Part shown: positions 17,046 to 24,479 of the stretch, one piece after another
Layout of the letters: the number at the start of each line of letters is the position of its first letter
Position numbering within the stretch: the first letter of the stretch is position 1
NCBI GenBank assembly: GCA_900767195.1
Contig: CAAFYG010000102.1
Location: 1-28,157, forward strand
Length of the DNA: 28,157 nucleotides
Source of the DNA: Clostridia bacterium
GTDB taxonomy: Bacteria; Bacillota; Clostridia; Christensenellales; Borkfalkiaceae
Direction: 5' to 3'
The notes under the pieces: generated by a model
Database searches by the model: none
What the model saw: the letters and a program-made list of their open reading frames with translations, nothing else
What the model was told of the DNA's origin: nothing
Translations under genes and position numbers: made by a program

Positions 17046-17148
17046 CATTTTATCGTCTTTTCCATCTCTTTCCTTACAATACAAATTCACAAAAAATAAC
17101 ACAAATTCACATCCAATTTTTCGGGTACGCCAGAACTTTTCAGCCATT

Positions 17149-17180
17149 TTTCGGGTTTTCGGCGGACCCGAAATTTTTTA
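17149..17180 (+). terminator. rho-independent terminator
   Basis: TTTCGGGT (17149-17156) pairs with ACCCGAAA (17166-17173), 9-nt loop, followed by a T6 run. It ends the DUF697-like transcript, about 100 bp after its stop codon. Confidence 0.75.
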
Positions 17181-17211
17181 CGATTTTTTTGATGTTTTGT
17201 CGAAAAAACGT

Positions 17212-17240
17212 TTGACAATCATATTTTAGCGTAGTATAAT
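17212..17240 (+). promoter_or_regulatory. sigma-A promoter of the beta-helix protein operon
   Basis: TTGACA (17212-17217), 17-nt spacer, TATAAT (17235-17240). Start is expected near 17247, which leaves an untranslated leader of roughly 214 nt. Confidence 0.85.
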
Positions 17241-17246
17241 AGGCAC

Positions 17247-17460
17247 GAAAAAAAAAGAGGCGAAAAACAATTGTTTCCGCACCCTTTCGGCTGATATTCC
17301 GGCAAGCTTTTCAGGCACGTGCCTTTTTCTGTCTGCCGATCCGTCTATACATTAAAGACGGATCGGCAGATAGCACGCAAAATAATACAGTCTCAAACGG
17401 ATAATCGATGCAACCGACGATCCGGCATAAAGAAAAATCTATTGAAAGGAGAAATAAGCA
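17247..17460 (+). promoter_or_regulatory. long structured 5' leader with perfect 15-bp hairpin
   Basis: The leader contains the palindrome AGGCACGTGCCT (17313-17324) followed by T5, and TCTGCCGATCCGTCT (17332-17346) facing AGACGGATCGGCAGA (17356-17370), a perfect 15-bp stem with a 9-nt loop. The large hairpin is not followed by a T-run. No known riboswitch consensus was recognised. AAAGGAG (17449-17455 region) precedes the ATG at 17461. A regulatory or mRNA-stabilising role is likely but unproven. Confidence 0.6.
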
Positions 17461-19902
17461 ATGAAAACAGGAATAAAATTGAAAGCCTTATTGCTCGGAT
17501 TTTCGATATGTGCGTCTGTGGGCGCGCTTGCGGGAACTTCGGCATTGCTTTCAAACAACACACAAGACGAAATTTCGGCTTCGTCCGTCTATGCCGACGA
17601 ACAAGGATCAACCCCCGAAGGAACCGAAACAGCCGAAGTAGCGGAAATCTCCGGTTCTACCGTAAAATACGCCGATTTGCAAGAAGCTATCAAAGCCGCG
17701 CAAGCAGGCGATACCGTAACCCTTTTAAACAACGTTGCTTCCAAGGCGCAAATCGCAATCGATAAAAATATCACGCTCGATTTAAACGGCAAAGAGCTTT
17801 GCTCCACGTATACTCCCAAAAAAGGTCAAATCGTTATTTCCGCCGAAGTTACAATCCGCGATTCTTCCAATGACCAGACAGGTTGTATCAGAACAAACTA
17901 CGCCGGAACAGCCGGAATAACGATCGAGCTTAGCGGCGCAAGCGCAAAACTTACGTTAGAAAGCGGCACGATTTACGGCATGCCCGCAACCTCTCCGGCT
18001 TCCGGTTCCGCCGTCTATCTTGGCGCAAATACAACTTTCTTGATGAAAGGCGGAAAAATTAAGCTTGAAAACGCAAAACGGAATTCTTCTGCCGTGAACG
18101 TATTCGGCAAGCAAACTTCGTTCGTTCTCGAGAACGGCGAAATTATCGTTGACGGCACAGAGGCTTATGGTGTATCCGCTAATATGGGCAATATTACTAT
18201 CAACGGCGGTAAAATTACGGCAACCAAAGCAATTTACTCGCATCAATCGATAACCATATCGGGCGGCGACGTCAAAGGTACCGTTGATTTATCGAATAAA
18301 GCTTCCATTTCCGGCGGTACTTTCTCGAAATATTTTAATCCAACATTTCTCGCAACGGGTTACGGCGTAATTTCCACCGAAAACGGTTACGAAATCGAAA
18401 GCGGCTACATAGCGCAAACGGCAACCGATAGCGCATTCGGCAAAGCCTACAAAACGCTTACGGAAGCAATTAACGGCGCTGAATCCGGCTCAACCGTTTA
18501 TCTTTTAAGCGACGCGTCCGATTTCGCGGGAGTAACAATTAAAAAAGATTTAACGATTAATTTCGGTAATTACACGGTAACAGGCGCAACGGGCGCTACT
18601 TGCTTTAACGTCGAATCATCTTCCGTTACATTCAAAGCCTCCGGAAAAGGCGGCGTCAACGGCGGTTCGGGCGGAAACAACGTTGCTATTCGGGCAAATA
18701 CCGATTCCACAGTTACCATTGAAAGCGGCAACTACACCGTCGGCGGCGACGCGAACGGGCAAGGCAACTCCACCGTATATGTAATGAGCAACGGCAAAGC
18801 GATTATCAAAGGCGGCACGTTCAGCAGCGAGGCTGCTTATAACGGCAAATATTACGTATTGAACCTTCTGAACACATCCACAGGTTCGTTCCAAGTCTCC
18901 GGCGGCACGTTTATAAACTATGACCCCGCTACAGGTGATGATAATCTCGGCGGAACCTTTGTTGCCTCGGGCTATGTTTCCTACAAAAGCGTGGAAGATG
19001 CCGAAACGGTAACTTACACCGTAGAATACGCGACAATTCAATCCGTTCAGGCAACTCTCGGCGACGACATCACGATGAAGTTTCTCCTTACTAAAAGCAC
19101 CTATTCAGTAGATGTGTACGTGTCTCTTACTATGAATGGCAAGCTTCAAACCATCCAACTTAAAAAGTCGACACGCAAATCCATTAAACTTAACGGGCAT
19201 ACGGTGTATCGGTACGAATATCAATTCACAGGCTTAACGCCGCAGATGCTCGACCGCGAATTTACGATAACCGCATACGACAAAAAAGGGATTCTTCGCG
19301 ATTCCTACACCTACAGCGTGCTCGAATACTGCAACGACTTGTTGGCGAAAGATTCCGTTACAAGCGAAACAAAGCAAGTGGTTGCCGAACTTTTAAACTA
19401 CGGCGCGGCGGCGCAAAAATATGTGGGCGCAGATTCTTCCAAATTACAAGATGCAATCAAACAATCGAAAATTGCTCTTTTAACCGATGAGCCGCAAGGC
19501 GAAGTTTCCACAACCGGCACGGAACAAATCGTCGCGGGCGCCACGGTAAACTTCTCCAACGTAAACAAAATCGTGTTCGCAATAACGCCGGAAAATTACG
19601 CAAAGCTCGATTCTTACACGATAAAAATCAATGATATTGCCGTAGAAAAAAGTGCTTGGGTGCTTTCGGGCGACTATTATATGTGGTATTCCGACGGCAT
19701 TAAAGCAACGGAGTTCGGCAAGCCCTGCAAGCTCGTCGTTACCAACGGCAGCAAAACGGTGCAAACCATCGAAATTTCTGTAAACGCATACTGCAGTGCT
19801 GTTTACAAAATGAGCGGCGTACCCGAGGCGTTGAAAAATCTTGTAAAGGCAACCTACAACTACGGCGCGGCGGCGAAAGCGTATGCCGAATCGAGTAAAT
19901 AA
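17461..19902 (+). CDS. exported beta-helix surface protein with C-terminal NYGAAA modules
   Basis: An 813-residue secreted protein. The signal peptide covers about residues 1-44 (Lys-rich start, LLLGFSICASVGALAG core, possible cleavage after VYA44). Two right-handed beta-helix-type regions follow, about 66-300 and 329-505, each opening with a similar phrase (ADLQEAIKAAQAGDTVTLL and KTLTEAINGAESGSTVYLL) and carrying repeated SGGTF/KGGTF turns. The C-terminal part has two related modules, about 525-655 and 690-810, each ending in a helix with LLNYGAAAQKY or TYNYGAAAKAY. No LPXTG, SLH or lipobox anchor is visible, so attachment is unclear. Such proteins are common surface or adhesin-like factors in gut clostridia, but a polysaccharide lyase activity cannot be excluded. 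It heads an operon with two tiny peptide genes. Confidence 0.85.
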   Translation: MKTGIKLKALLLGFSICASVGALAGTSALLSNNTQDEISASSVYADEQGSTPEGTETAEVAEISGSTVKYADLQEAIKAAQAGDTVTLLNNVASKAQIAIDKNITLDLNGKELCSTYTPKKGQIVISAEVTIRDSSNDQTGCIRTNYAGTAGITIELSGASAKLTLESGTIYGMPATSPASGSAVYLGANTTFLMKGGKIKLENAKRNSSAVNVFGKQTSFVLENGEIIVDGTEAYGVSANMGNITINGGKITATKAIYSHQSITISGGDVKGTVDLSNKASISGGTFSKYFNPTFLATGYGVISTENGYEIESGYIAQTATDSAFGKAYKTLTEAINGAESGSTVYLLSDASDFAGVTIKKDLTINFGNYTVTGATGATCFNVESSSVTFKASGKGGVNGGSGGNNVAIRANTDSTVTIESGNYTVGGDANGQGNSTVYVMSNGKAIIKGGTFSSEAAYNGKYYVLNLLNTSTGSFQVSGGTFINYDPATGDDNLGGTFVASGYVSYKSVEDAETVTYTVEYATIQSVQATLGDDITMKFLLTKSTYSVDVYVSLTMNGKLQTIQLKKSTRKSIKLNGHTVYRYEYQFTGLTPQMLDREFTITAYDKKGILRDSYTYSVLEYCNDLLAKDSVTSETKQVVAELLNYGAAAQKYVGADSSKLQDAIKQSKIALLTDEPQGEVSTTGTEQIVAGATVNFSNVNKIVFAITPENYAKLDSYTIKINDIAVEKSAWVLSGDYYMWYSDGIKATEFGKPCKLVVTNGSKTVQTIEISVNAYCSAVYKMSGVPEALKNLVKATYNYGAAAKAYAESSK

Positions 19903-19929
19903 ACTGACAGAAAATCGAGGTAAAAACTA

Positions 19930-20094
19930 ATGAAAAAAGTCTTTGACAAAGTAACGGTAAAAATAATAACTTTAGGCGAATCGGACGTTCTTACCGATTC
20001 TATGGAAACGGTAGATGCTCCGTTCTCCACTCCTCTCCTCGATATGAAAAACAGCGGCAACGAATTCGTAAACCCGTTTCAATCGAATAATTAA
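19930..20094 (+). CDS. small peptide 1 (54 residues), unknown function
   Basis: Begins MKKVFDKVTVKIITLGESDV and ends FQSNN. GAGG sits about 10 nt before the ATG, and the gene starts 27 bp after the surface protein stop, so it is surely in the same transcript. It has no signal peptide or membrane segment. The segment VKIITLGESDVLTDS matches IRIILFSEKDMLTES in the next small gene, so the two are paralogues. Short proteins with a similar '[IL]I.[FL]..[DE]D[VIM][LI]T.S' core are widespread and unnamed in gut clostridia (from memory). The function is unknown; a precursor-peptide or regulatory role is possible. Confidence 0.65.
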   Translation: MKKVFDKVTVKIITLGESDVLTDSMETVDAPFSTPLLDMKNSGNEFVNPFQSNN

Positions 20095-20122
20095 AGCCCG
20101 CAATTTTGGCAAGGAGAACAGT

Positions 20123-20245
20123 ATGGAAGCCGAAAAAAAACAATGGATAAAAACGGAAATTCGCATTATTCTTTTCTCTGAAAAAGATATGCTTACCGAG
20201 TCCGGAAACGGTGAAATCGATCTTCCGGAAGTTCCTAGGAAATAA
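20123..20245 (+). CDS. small peptide 2 (40 residues), paralogue of peptide 1
   Basis: Begins MEAEKKQWIKTEIRIILFSE and ends LPEVPRK. A strong AAGGAG lies 6 nt before the ATG, which argues for real translation. It starts 28 bp after peptide 1 ends. The shared core I-I-x-[LF]-x-E-x-D-[VM]-L-T-[DE]-S aligns with peptide 1 without gaps, while the C-terminal tails differ. There is no Cys, no signal sequence and no membrane segment. Function unknown. Confidence 0.65.
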   Translation: MEAEKKQWIKTEIRIILFSEKDMLTESGNGEIDLPEVPRK

Positions 20246-20312
20246 CACGCTTTTTGCCGTCGCTACTGTCTGTTTGCGTTCGGCAACCTCAGAAACTTTC
20301 CGTACGATTTTT

Positions 20313-20352
20313 CGGGGAGACGATTTATCGCCTCCCCGTCTTTATGTTTTTT
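20313..20352 (+). terminator. rho-independent terminator of the surface-protein operon
   Basis: CGGGGAG (20313-20319) pairs with CTCCCCG (20332-20338), with an inner CGAT/ATCG helix, then a T-rich stretch TCTTTATGTTTTTT. It lies about 70 bp after peptide 2. The remaining bases to 20506 show no gene. Confidence 0.7.
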
Positions 20353-20506
20353 CAAGCTCGCCACTCTCGCAGTCTATTTATAGCCTTTAAAAAATCAAGC
20401 AAACCGCCGCACGGCGCGGCAATTCAAGCACAATAAACTTTATTTTTTAAAGTAAAAAGGCAAAAATACGAAAATTTTTCAAGTAAAACCCGAAAAAATA
20501 AAAAAA

Positions 20507-20538
20507 ATCCGTCGTTTTTCAGCGGCGGATTTTTATTT
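20507..20538 (+). terminator. rho-independent terminator upstream of glnN
   Basis: ATCCGTCG (20507-20514) pairs with CGGCGGAT (20523-20530), followed by TTTTATTTG. It is preceded by an A7 run, so it could also act on the minus strand. It abuts the next promoter and insulates the glutamine synthetase gene. Confidence 0.7.
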
Positions 20539-20540
20539 GT

Positions 20541-20569
20541 TTGACTTTTCCTTTTTTCAAGCGTATAAT
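20541..20569 (+). promoter_or_regulatory. promoter of the glutamine synthetase gene
   Basis: TTGACT (20541-20546), 17-nt spacer, TATAAT (20564-20569); start near 20576, giving a leader of about 27 nt with AAGGAG before the ATG at 20603. Confidence 0.8.
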
Positions 20570-20602
20570 AGCGTGTATAATTCAAATGCAAGGAGTAAAG
20601 TT

Positions 20603-22747
20603 ATGGCAACCGCAAAAGAAAGCGCAAAAGAAACCGCAAAAGAAAATGCAGTAAAAAGCGCAAAAGAAACCGCCACCCCCGCAGAAACGTTCGGCGAATA
20701 CGTCTTCGGCGATGCGGCAATGAAAAAATACTTATCCCCCGCCACCTACGAATCGCTTCGCCGCACCATCGACGAAGGCAAGCAGATCGATCCCGAAATT
20801 TCCGCCGAAGTAGCGGAAGCCATGAAAAACTGGGCGGTGAGCCTCGGCGCAACGCACTACACGCATTGGTTTCAGCCGCTCACCGGCACTACGGCGGGCA
20901 AGCACGAAGCGTTTCTCGATTTCTGCGGCAAAGACGGCGCGATCATGCGCCTTTCCGGCAAAAATCTCGTGGTAGGCGAGCCGGACGCGTCTTCTTTCCC
21001 CTCCGACGGCGCGCGGGCAACCTGCGCGGCTCGCGGCTACACGGCGTGGGATCCCACCTCCCCCGCGTTCGTAAAAGAAGGCACGCTGTTCATTCCTGCG
21101 GTTTTCGTATCGTACACGGGCGAAACGCTCGATAAAAAAGCGCCGCTTTTAAAATCGATCACCGCGCTGAACACGCAGACGAAACGTATTTTAAAACTGT
21201 TCGGCACGTCCTGCAAAAAAGTGTTCACGTCCGTTGGCCCGGAGCAGGAATATTTTCTCGTGGATAAAAAGTTTTACGATAAACGCGAAGATCTTCGCCT
21301 TACGGGCAGAACGCTGTTCGGCAGTAAGAGCGTGAAAGGGCAGGAACTCGAAGATCATTATTTCGGCGTTTTGCGCCCGCGCGTAGCCGAATTTATGAAA
21401 GATCTCGATGAAACGCTTTGGAAGTACGGCATTTTGGCAAAGTCCAAGCACAACGAAGTCGCGCCCGCGCAGCACGAACTTGCGCCCGTGTTCTGCGATA
21501 CCAACCGCTCGGTGGATAACAATCAGCTCATGATGGAAATCATGAAAAAAGTCGCCGAAAAGCACAATCTCGCTTGCCTTCTGCACGAAAAGCCGTTCGA
21601 GGGCATCAACGGCTCGGGCAAGCACAACAACTGGTCGCTTTCGCTCGATAACGGCGAAAATCTGCTCGATCCGGGCGCGCACCCCGAATCGGATACGCGT
21701 TTCATGTTCGTGCTTGCGTGCGTGATCGCGGCGGTAGATTCCTATCAGGGCGTACTGCGCGCGTGCGTCGCTTCGGCGGGCAACGATCATCGTTTAGGTG
21801 CGGACGAAGCCCCTCCCGCAATCGTTTCGGTGTATCTCGGCGACGAACTCGGCGCAATCGTCGATAGCATCGTTCTCGGCAAAAACTACGTGCCGAAAAA
21901 GGCGGCGAAAGGCTCGATCGGCGTCCCCGAATCCCCCATTTTCCCCATCGATTCCACGGATAGAAACCGCACTTCTCCGTTCGCGTTCACAGGCAACAAA
22001 TTCGAATTCCGCATGCTCGGCTCGGCGGCTTCGGTAGCCGATCCCAACATCGTGCTGAATACCATCGTGGCGGACGCGTTCGCCGCGGCGGCGGATAAGC
22101 TTGAAAATTCGGAAAATCTCGAAAAGGACATCAAAGCGTACACCGAGAAACTCTTCAAAGAGCATTACCGCATCATTTTCAACTACAACGGGTACGGCCC
22201 GGAATGGGAAGCGGAAGCGGAACATCGCGGACTTCTGAACGCGAAAACCACGGCAGACGCCGTTCCCGAACTCTTAAAAAAAGAAAATATCGACGTCTTC
22301 GTGCGGCGCGGCGTGTACACGAAGAGCGAAGCGATCGCGCGGGCGAACATTCAGCTGGATACGTATATCAAGAATATCCGCATCGAAGCGAACGTCGCGC
22401 TCGATATGTTGCGCAAAGACATCTACCCCGCCACGGCATCGTATACGGAAAAGCTTTGCGACTCGCTCGCGGCGAAAAAATCGCTGTTCGCGCTGAATTG
22501 CGCTAAAGAAGAAACGCTGATTAAAACGCTTGCGGCAAAGCAGGAAAAACTGCTTGAAGAAGGCGAAACGCTCGAAAACGCGCTTGCCGCGCTGCCCGAA
22601 GAGCGGATCGCGGCGGCGAAGGCGTGCGCGCATATCGTATGCCCCGCGATGAACGAGCTTAGAAAAACGGCTGATGAAGCGGAAAATCTCTGCTCGGCGG
22701 AAGAATGGACGTTGCCGAGATACGTTGATTTGCTTTATTCCGTATAA
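20603..22747 (+). CDS. glnN: glutamine synthetase type III
   Basis: A 714-residue GSIII, making glutamine from glutamate, ammonia and ATP in the cytoplasm; the family forms double-hexameric rings. Visible motifs: THWFQPLTG (87-95), GPEQEYFLVD (212-221), AKSKHNEVAPAQHELAP (279-295), NGSGKHNNWS (336-345), GNDHRLGADEAPP (393-405) and DRNRTSPFAFTGNKFEFRMLGS (about 453-474), covering the metal-, ATP- and glutamate-binding parts. Length is normal for GSIII. The start at 20603 has AAGGAG 7-8 nt upstream; an in-frame ATG at 20537 lies within the terminator and promoter region and is rejected. Residues 3-24 are an unusual low-complexity stretch of AKE(T/S/N)A-like repeats ahead of the conserved FGEYVF. 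Monocistronic: own promoter, terminator at 22770. Confidence 0.96.
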   Translation: MATAKESAKETAKENAVKSAKETATPAETFGEYVFGDAAMKKYLSPATYESLRRTIDEGKQIDPEISAEVAEAMKNWAVSLGATHYTHWFQPLTGTTAGKHEAFLDFCGKDGAIMRLSGKNLVVGEPDASSFPSDGARATCAARGYTAWDPTSPAFVKEGTLFIPAVFVSYTGETLDKKAPLLKSITALNTQTKRILKLFGTSCKKVFTSVGPEQEYFLVDKKFYDKREDLRLTGRTLFGSKSVKGQELEDHYFGVLRPRVAEFMKDLDETLWKYGILAKSKHNEVAPAQHELAPVFCDTNRSVDNNQLMMEIMKKVAEKHNLACLLHEKPFEGINGSGKHNNWSLSLDNGENLLDPGAHPESDTRFMFVLACVIAAVDSYQGVLRACVASAGNDHRLGADEAPPAIVSVYLGDELGAIVDSIVLGKNYVPKKAAKGSIGVPESPIFPIDSTDRNRTSPFAFTGNKFEFRMLGSAASVADPNIVLNTIVADAFAAAADKLENSENLEKDIKAYTEKLFKEHYRIIFNYNGYGPEWEAEAEHRGLLNAKTTADAVPELLKKENIDVFVRRGVYTKSEAIARANIQLDTYIKNIRIEANVALDMLRKDIYPATASYTEKLCDSLAAKKSLFALNCAKEETLIKTLAAKQEKLLEEGETLENALAALPEERIAAAKACAHIVCPAMNELRKTADEAENLCSAEEWTLPRYVDLLYSV

Positions 22748-22769
22748 ATGCGCTATGCAATTGTGAAAG

Positions 22770-22793
22770 CTGCCCCGTTTTCGGGGCAGTTTT
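22770..22793 (+). terminator. rho-independent terminator of glnN
   Basis: CTGCCCCG (22770-22777), TTTT loop, CGGGGCAG (22782-22789), then TTTT. It lies 23 bp after the glutamine synthetase stop codon. Confidence 0.85.
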
Positions 22794-22836
22794 GGCAAAC
22801 TTTTTAAAAATAAGCGATAAAACAAGCAAAAACGGA

Positions 22837-22865
22837 TTGACAAAAGCGAAAAAATACCGTATAAT
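22837..22865 (+). promoter_or_regulatory. promoter of tRNA-Gly
   Basis: TTGACA (22837-22842), 17-nt spacer, TATAAT (22860-22865), a perfect consensus; transcription should begin about 10 nt before the mature tRNA 5' end. Confidence 0.85.
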
Positions 22866-22881
22866 AAATAAGCTGAAACGT

Positions 22882-22956
22882 GCAGGTGTCGCCTAGCGGT
22901 ATGGCGGCAGCTTCCCAAGCTGCTTCCGGCGAGTTCGACTCTCGTCACCTGCTCCA
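22882..22956 (+). tRNA. tRNA-Gly (anticodon CCC)
   Basis: A 75-nt cloverleaf including encoded CCA. The acceptor stem GCAGGTG pairs with CACCTGC, with discriminator T. The anticodon stem GCAGC/GCTGC encloses loop TTCCCAA, giving anticodon CCC, which reads GGG glycine codons. The T-arm contains GTTCGAC flanked by GCGAG/CTCGT-type pairing. Its own promoter lies upstream and a terminator follows directly. Confidence 0.93.
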
Positions 22957-22992
22957 AAATCTCTCGCTTAAAAAGGCGAGAGATTTTTTTAT
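22957..22992 (+). terminator. rho-independent terminator of tRNA-Gly
   Basis: AATCTCTCGC pairs with GCGAGAGATT around a TTAAAAAG loop, followed by T-rich sequence. It begins immediately after the CCA of the tRNA. Confidence 0.85.
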
Positions 22993-23037
22993 TAAGTTCA
23001 GCTTTTAGCTACCGCCGAAGAAAATCTATCGATTTTC

Positions 23038-23052
23038 CGTCACCTGCTCCAA
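23038..23052 (+). repeat. duplicated tRNA-Gly 3' end
   Basis: CGTCACCTGCTCCAA repeats exactly the last bases of tRNA-Gly (22943-22957), about 95 bp downstream. No cloverleaf can be built before it. It could be the stub of a deleted second tRNA copy or an old attachment-site scar. Confidence 0.7.
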
Positions 23053-23054
23053 CT

Positions 23055-23091
23055 TTAAAAACACCCGATTTTTTTTCGGGTGTTTTTACTT
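23055..23091 (+). terminator. second terminator after the duplicated tRNA end
   Basis: AAAACACCCGA pairs with TCGGGTGTTTT around a T-rich loop, forming a symmetrical terminator just after the duplicated tRNA end. It would be a natural terminator of the lost tRNA copy. Confidence 0.7.
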
Positions 23092-23166
23092 ACAAATTCA
23101 GCTCTTTACAAAAAGCCTTTCCCTTGCTTCATTTTGCTCAGCGCAAAATTCAGCAAAAATGTTCAG

Positions 23167-23423
23167 CCTTTGATATAGCCTTCCCCCCGGGGGCGGGCAT
23201 CGCCCGTTTCGTAACGGACGGTTGTAAACCATTTAAAATTTTAAATATATGCCTTTGATATAGCCTTCCCCCGGGGCGGGCGTCGCCCGTTTCATAACGG
23301 ACTGTTGCAAACGTTTGAAATTTTAAATATATGCCTTTGATATAGGCTTCCCCCTGGGGGGAAGCTGTCAACGGAGTTGACTGATGAGGGGCGTAGCCCA
23401 TTTTTGATTGTCTGAATATTTTT
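23167..23423. repeat. tandem and interspersed intergenic repeats
   Basis: A unit beginning CCTTTGATATAG is repeated at 23167, 23252 and 23334, with periods of 85 and 82 bp. Units 1 and 2 hold a GC-rich core (CGGGCATCGCCCG-like hairpin) and an AT-rich tail TTTTAAATATATG. The third unit runs into a different element with hairpins GCTTCCCC/GGGGAAGC and GTCAAC/GTTGAC and the end GATGAGGGGCG (23383-23393). The stretch 23383-23423 recurs at 27948-27988 with 37 of 41 identical bases. There is no coding signal; the frame across it on the minus strand is a repeat artefact. The 22957-23458 gap holds only these repeats, the two terminators and the tRNA stub. Confidence 0.8.
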
Positions 23424-23458
23424 AACCGCCCCTTTTCGCGCAAACGTCTGCACCATTT

Positions 23459-24280
23459 TCAAAGCGGCTTTTCGTTTTTATTATAAAATCCCGTGCCGAT
23501 AAACCCTACTTGCGCAAAATCTTTATAATTCGCGCGGATAATATAATCAATATAGCTTTCCACCATTCTTGCCGTAAGCAGATACCCCGCCGCGTTCAGA
23601 TGCCCGCTCATGCGGTATTTATCGTCGAATTCCTTATCGTATACGGGCGCGTATTTCCGAAAATCAAGCACATACAAATTTCTGAAATACTTCGGCAATT
23701 CCCGCAAAAATTCGGCGTGCTTTTCGTAATTTTCATACGCCGCCCCTTCCGTAAGTCCCGCTTCCCGCGGCATCGTCATCACGAAAATTTTGCTTTGCGG
23801 CTGAATTTTCCGCACTTTCTGTATAATCTTGCAATAATACCCCGCAAAAGTTTTCTTGTTATTTTCTTCGTTTTCGAAATCTACATCCGCCATCGCGCCG
23901 AACCCGCATTCGTATATTTCAAGATGACACATATCGTTCACGCCCAGCGCAATGATATACGCCTGCGCCGCCAGTCGCACGTTCCAAAACCCCGACTGCT
24001 TCGCAAAACTATCGCAATATTCTTTCGCCGTCATTCCCCCGCGCGAAAAATTATACACCGTCGCGCCGATGTCGCGCGCCATATACTGCCCCCACGAATA
24101 CTCGAAATAATCGTGCCAGCCCACAACGCCTTTCTCGTCCAGCGATTCGAACTCGCCCGAAGAAAGACTATCCCCGATACACGCAATCGTGCGAAAAATT
24201 CCGCAAAATCCGCCGCCGACCGCCATTTTATCGAGCGGTTTTTCCCTTTCCCGTACATCCAAAAACTCATTGATATTCAT
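23459..24280 (-). CDS. SGNH/GDSL-family hydrolase
   Basis: A 273-residue SGNH-fold esterase-like protein, probably acting on ester groups of lipids or acetylated glycans. Block I is IGDSLSSGE with nucleophile Ser38, block II is NFSRGGMT (oxyanion Gly around 81-82), block III is ALGVNDM with Asn115, and block V is GHLNAAGY with His227. The usual Asp three residues before the His is Met224, as I recall also in some clostridial relatives with a GGHMN motif. There is no signal peptide, so it may be cytoplasmic. I chose the ATG at 24280, preceded by AAGGTGA, over the upstream in-frame ATG at 24325, which lacks a site. It is a single gene convergent with the tRNA-Gly region; its own promoter is at 24331-24359. 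Substrate unknown. Confidence 0.85.
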   Translation of the reverse strand: MNINEFLDVREREKPLDKMAVGGGFCGIFRTIACIGDSLSSGEFESLDEKGVVGWHDYFEYSWGQYMARDIGATVYNFSRGGMTAKEYCDSFAKQSGFWNVRLAAQAYIIALGVNDMCHLEIYECGFGAMADVDFENEENNKKTFAGYYCKIIQKVRKIQPQSKIFVMTMPREAGLTEGAAYENYEKHAEFLRELPKYFRNLYVLDFRKYAPVYDKEFDDKYRMSGHLNAAGYLLTARMVESYIDYIIRANYKDFAQVGFIGTGFYNKNEKPL

Positions 24281-24330
24281 ATTTTCACCTTCCGTTTTAC
24301 AAGCGCGCACGCTTAGCTTATGCATAAAAA

Positions 24331-24359
24331 ATTATACATCTTTTCAAGCGATTTAGCAA
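24331..24359 (-). promoter_or_regulatory. probable promoter of the SGNH hydrolase gene
   Basis: On the minus strand, TTGCTA (24359-24354), 17-nt spacer, TATAAT (24336-24331). The -10 is perfect and the -35 is 4 of 6. Confidence 0.55.
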
Positions 24360-24405
24360 GCGTTTCGCCGTAGCTCTTCATTTTTTTCGAATTATCTTGA
24401 AACGT

Positions 24406-24435
24406 TTGACTTTTCCGCCCGCAATGGTGTATAAT
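24406..24435 (+). promoter_or_regulatory. promoter of the coiled-coil membrane protein gene
   Basis: TTGACT (24406-24411), 18-nt spacer, TATAAT (24430-24435); start near 24442. It is divergent from the SGNH hydrolase promoter. Confidence 0.75.
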
Positions 24436-24479
24436 TGTTGCAACAAAATCTATCGGGAATCCCCCAAAAAGGAAAAATT

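Noticed and set aside
17332..17370. Rho-independent terminator at the 15-bp hairpin
   Set aside because: The stem is followed by TAGCACGC, not a T-run, and an open gene with good signals follows.
17247..17460. Known riboswitch (cyclic-di-GMP, cobalamin, SAM types)
   Set aside because: None of the conserved core motifs of these classes could be matched by eye.
22882..23052. Integrated prophage or island between tRNA end copies
   Set aside because: Only about 80 bp separate the copies and no integrase is present, so at most a scar remains.
23167..23400. CRISPR array
   Set aside because: Units are 82-85 bp repeats that are themselves almost identical throughout, without unique spacers, and no cas genes are present.
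23150..23443. 97-codon minus-strand frame across the repeats
   Set aside because: Its peptide simply translates the tandem and dispersed repeats (repeated YQRHIFKIL/YIKGIYLKF phrases); it has no ribosome site.
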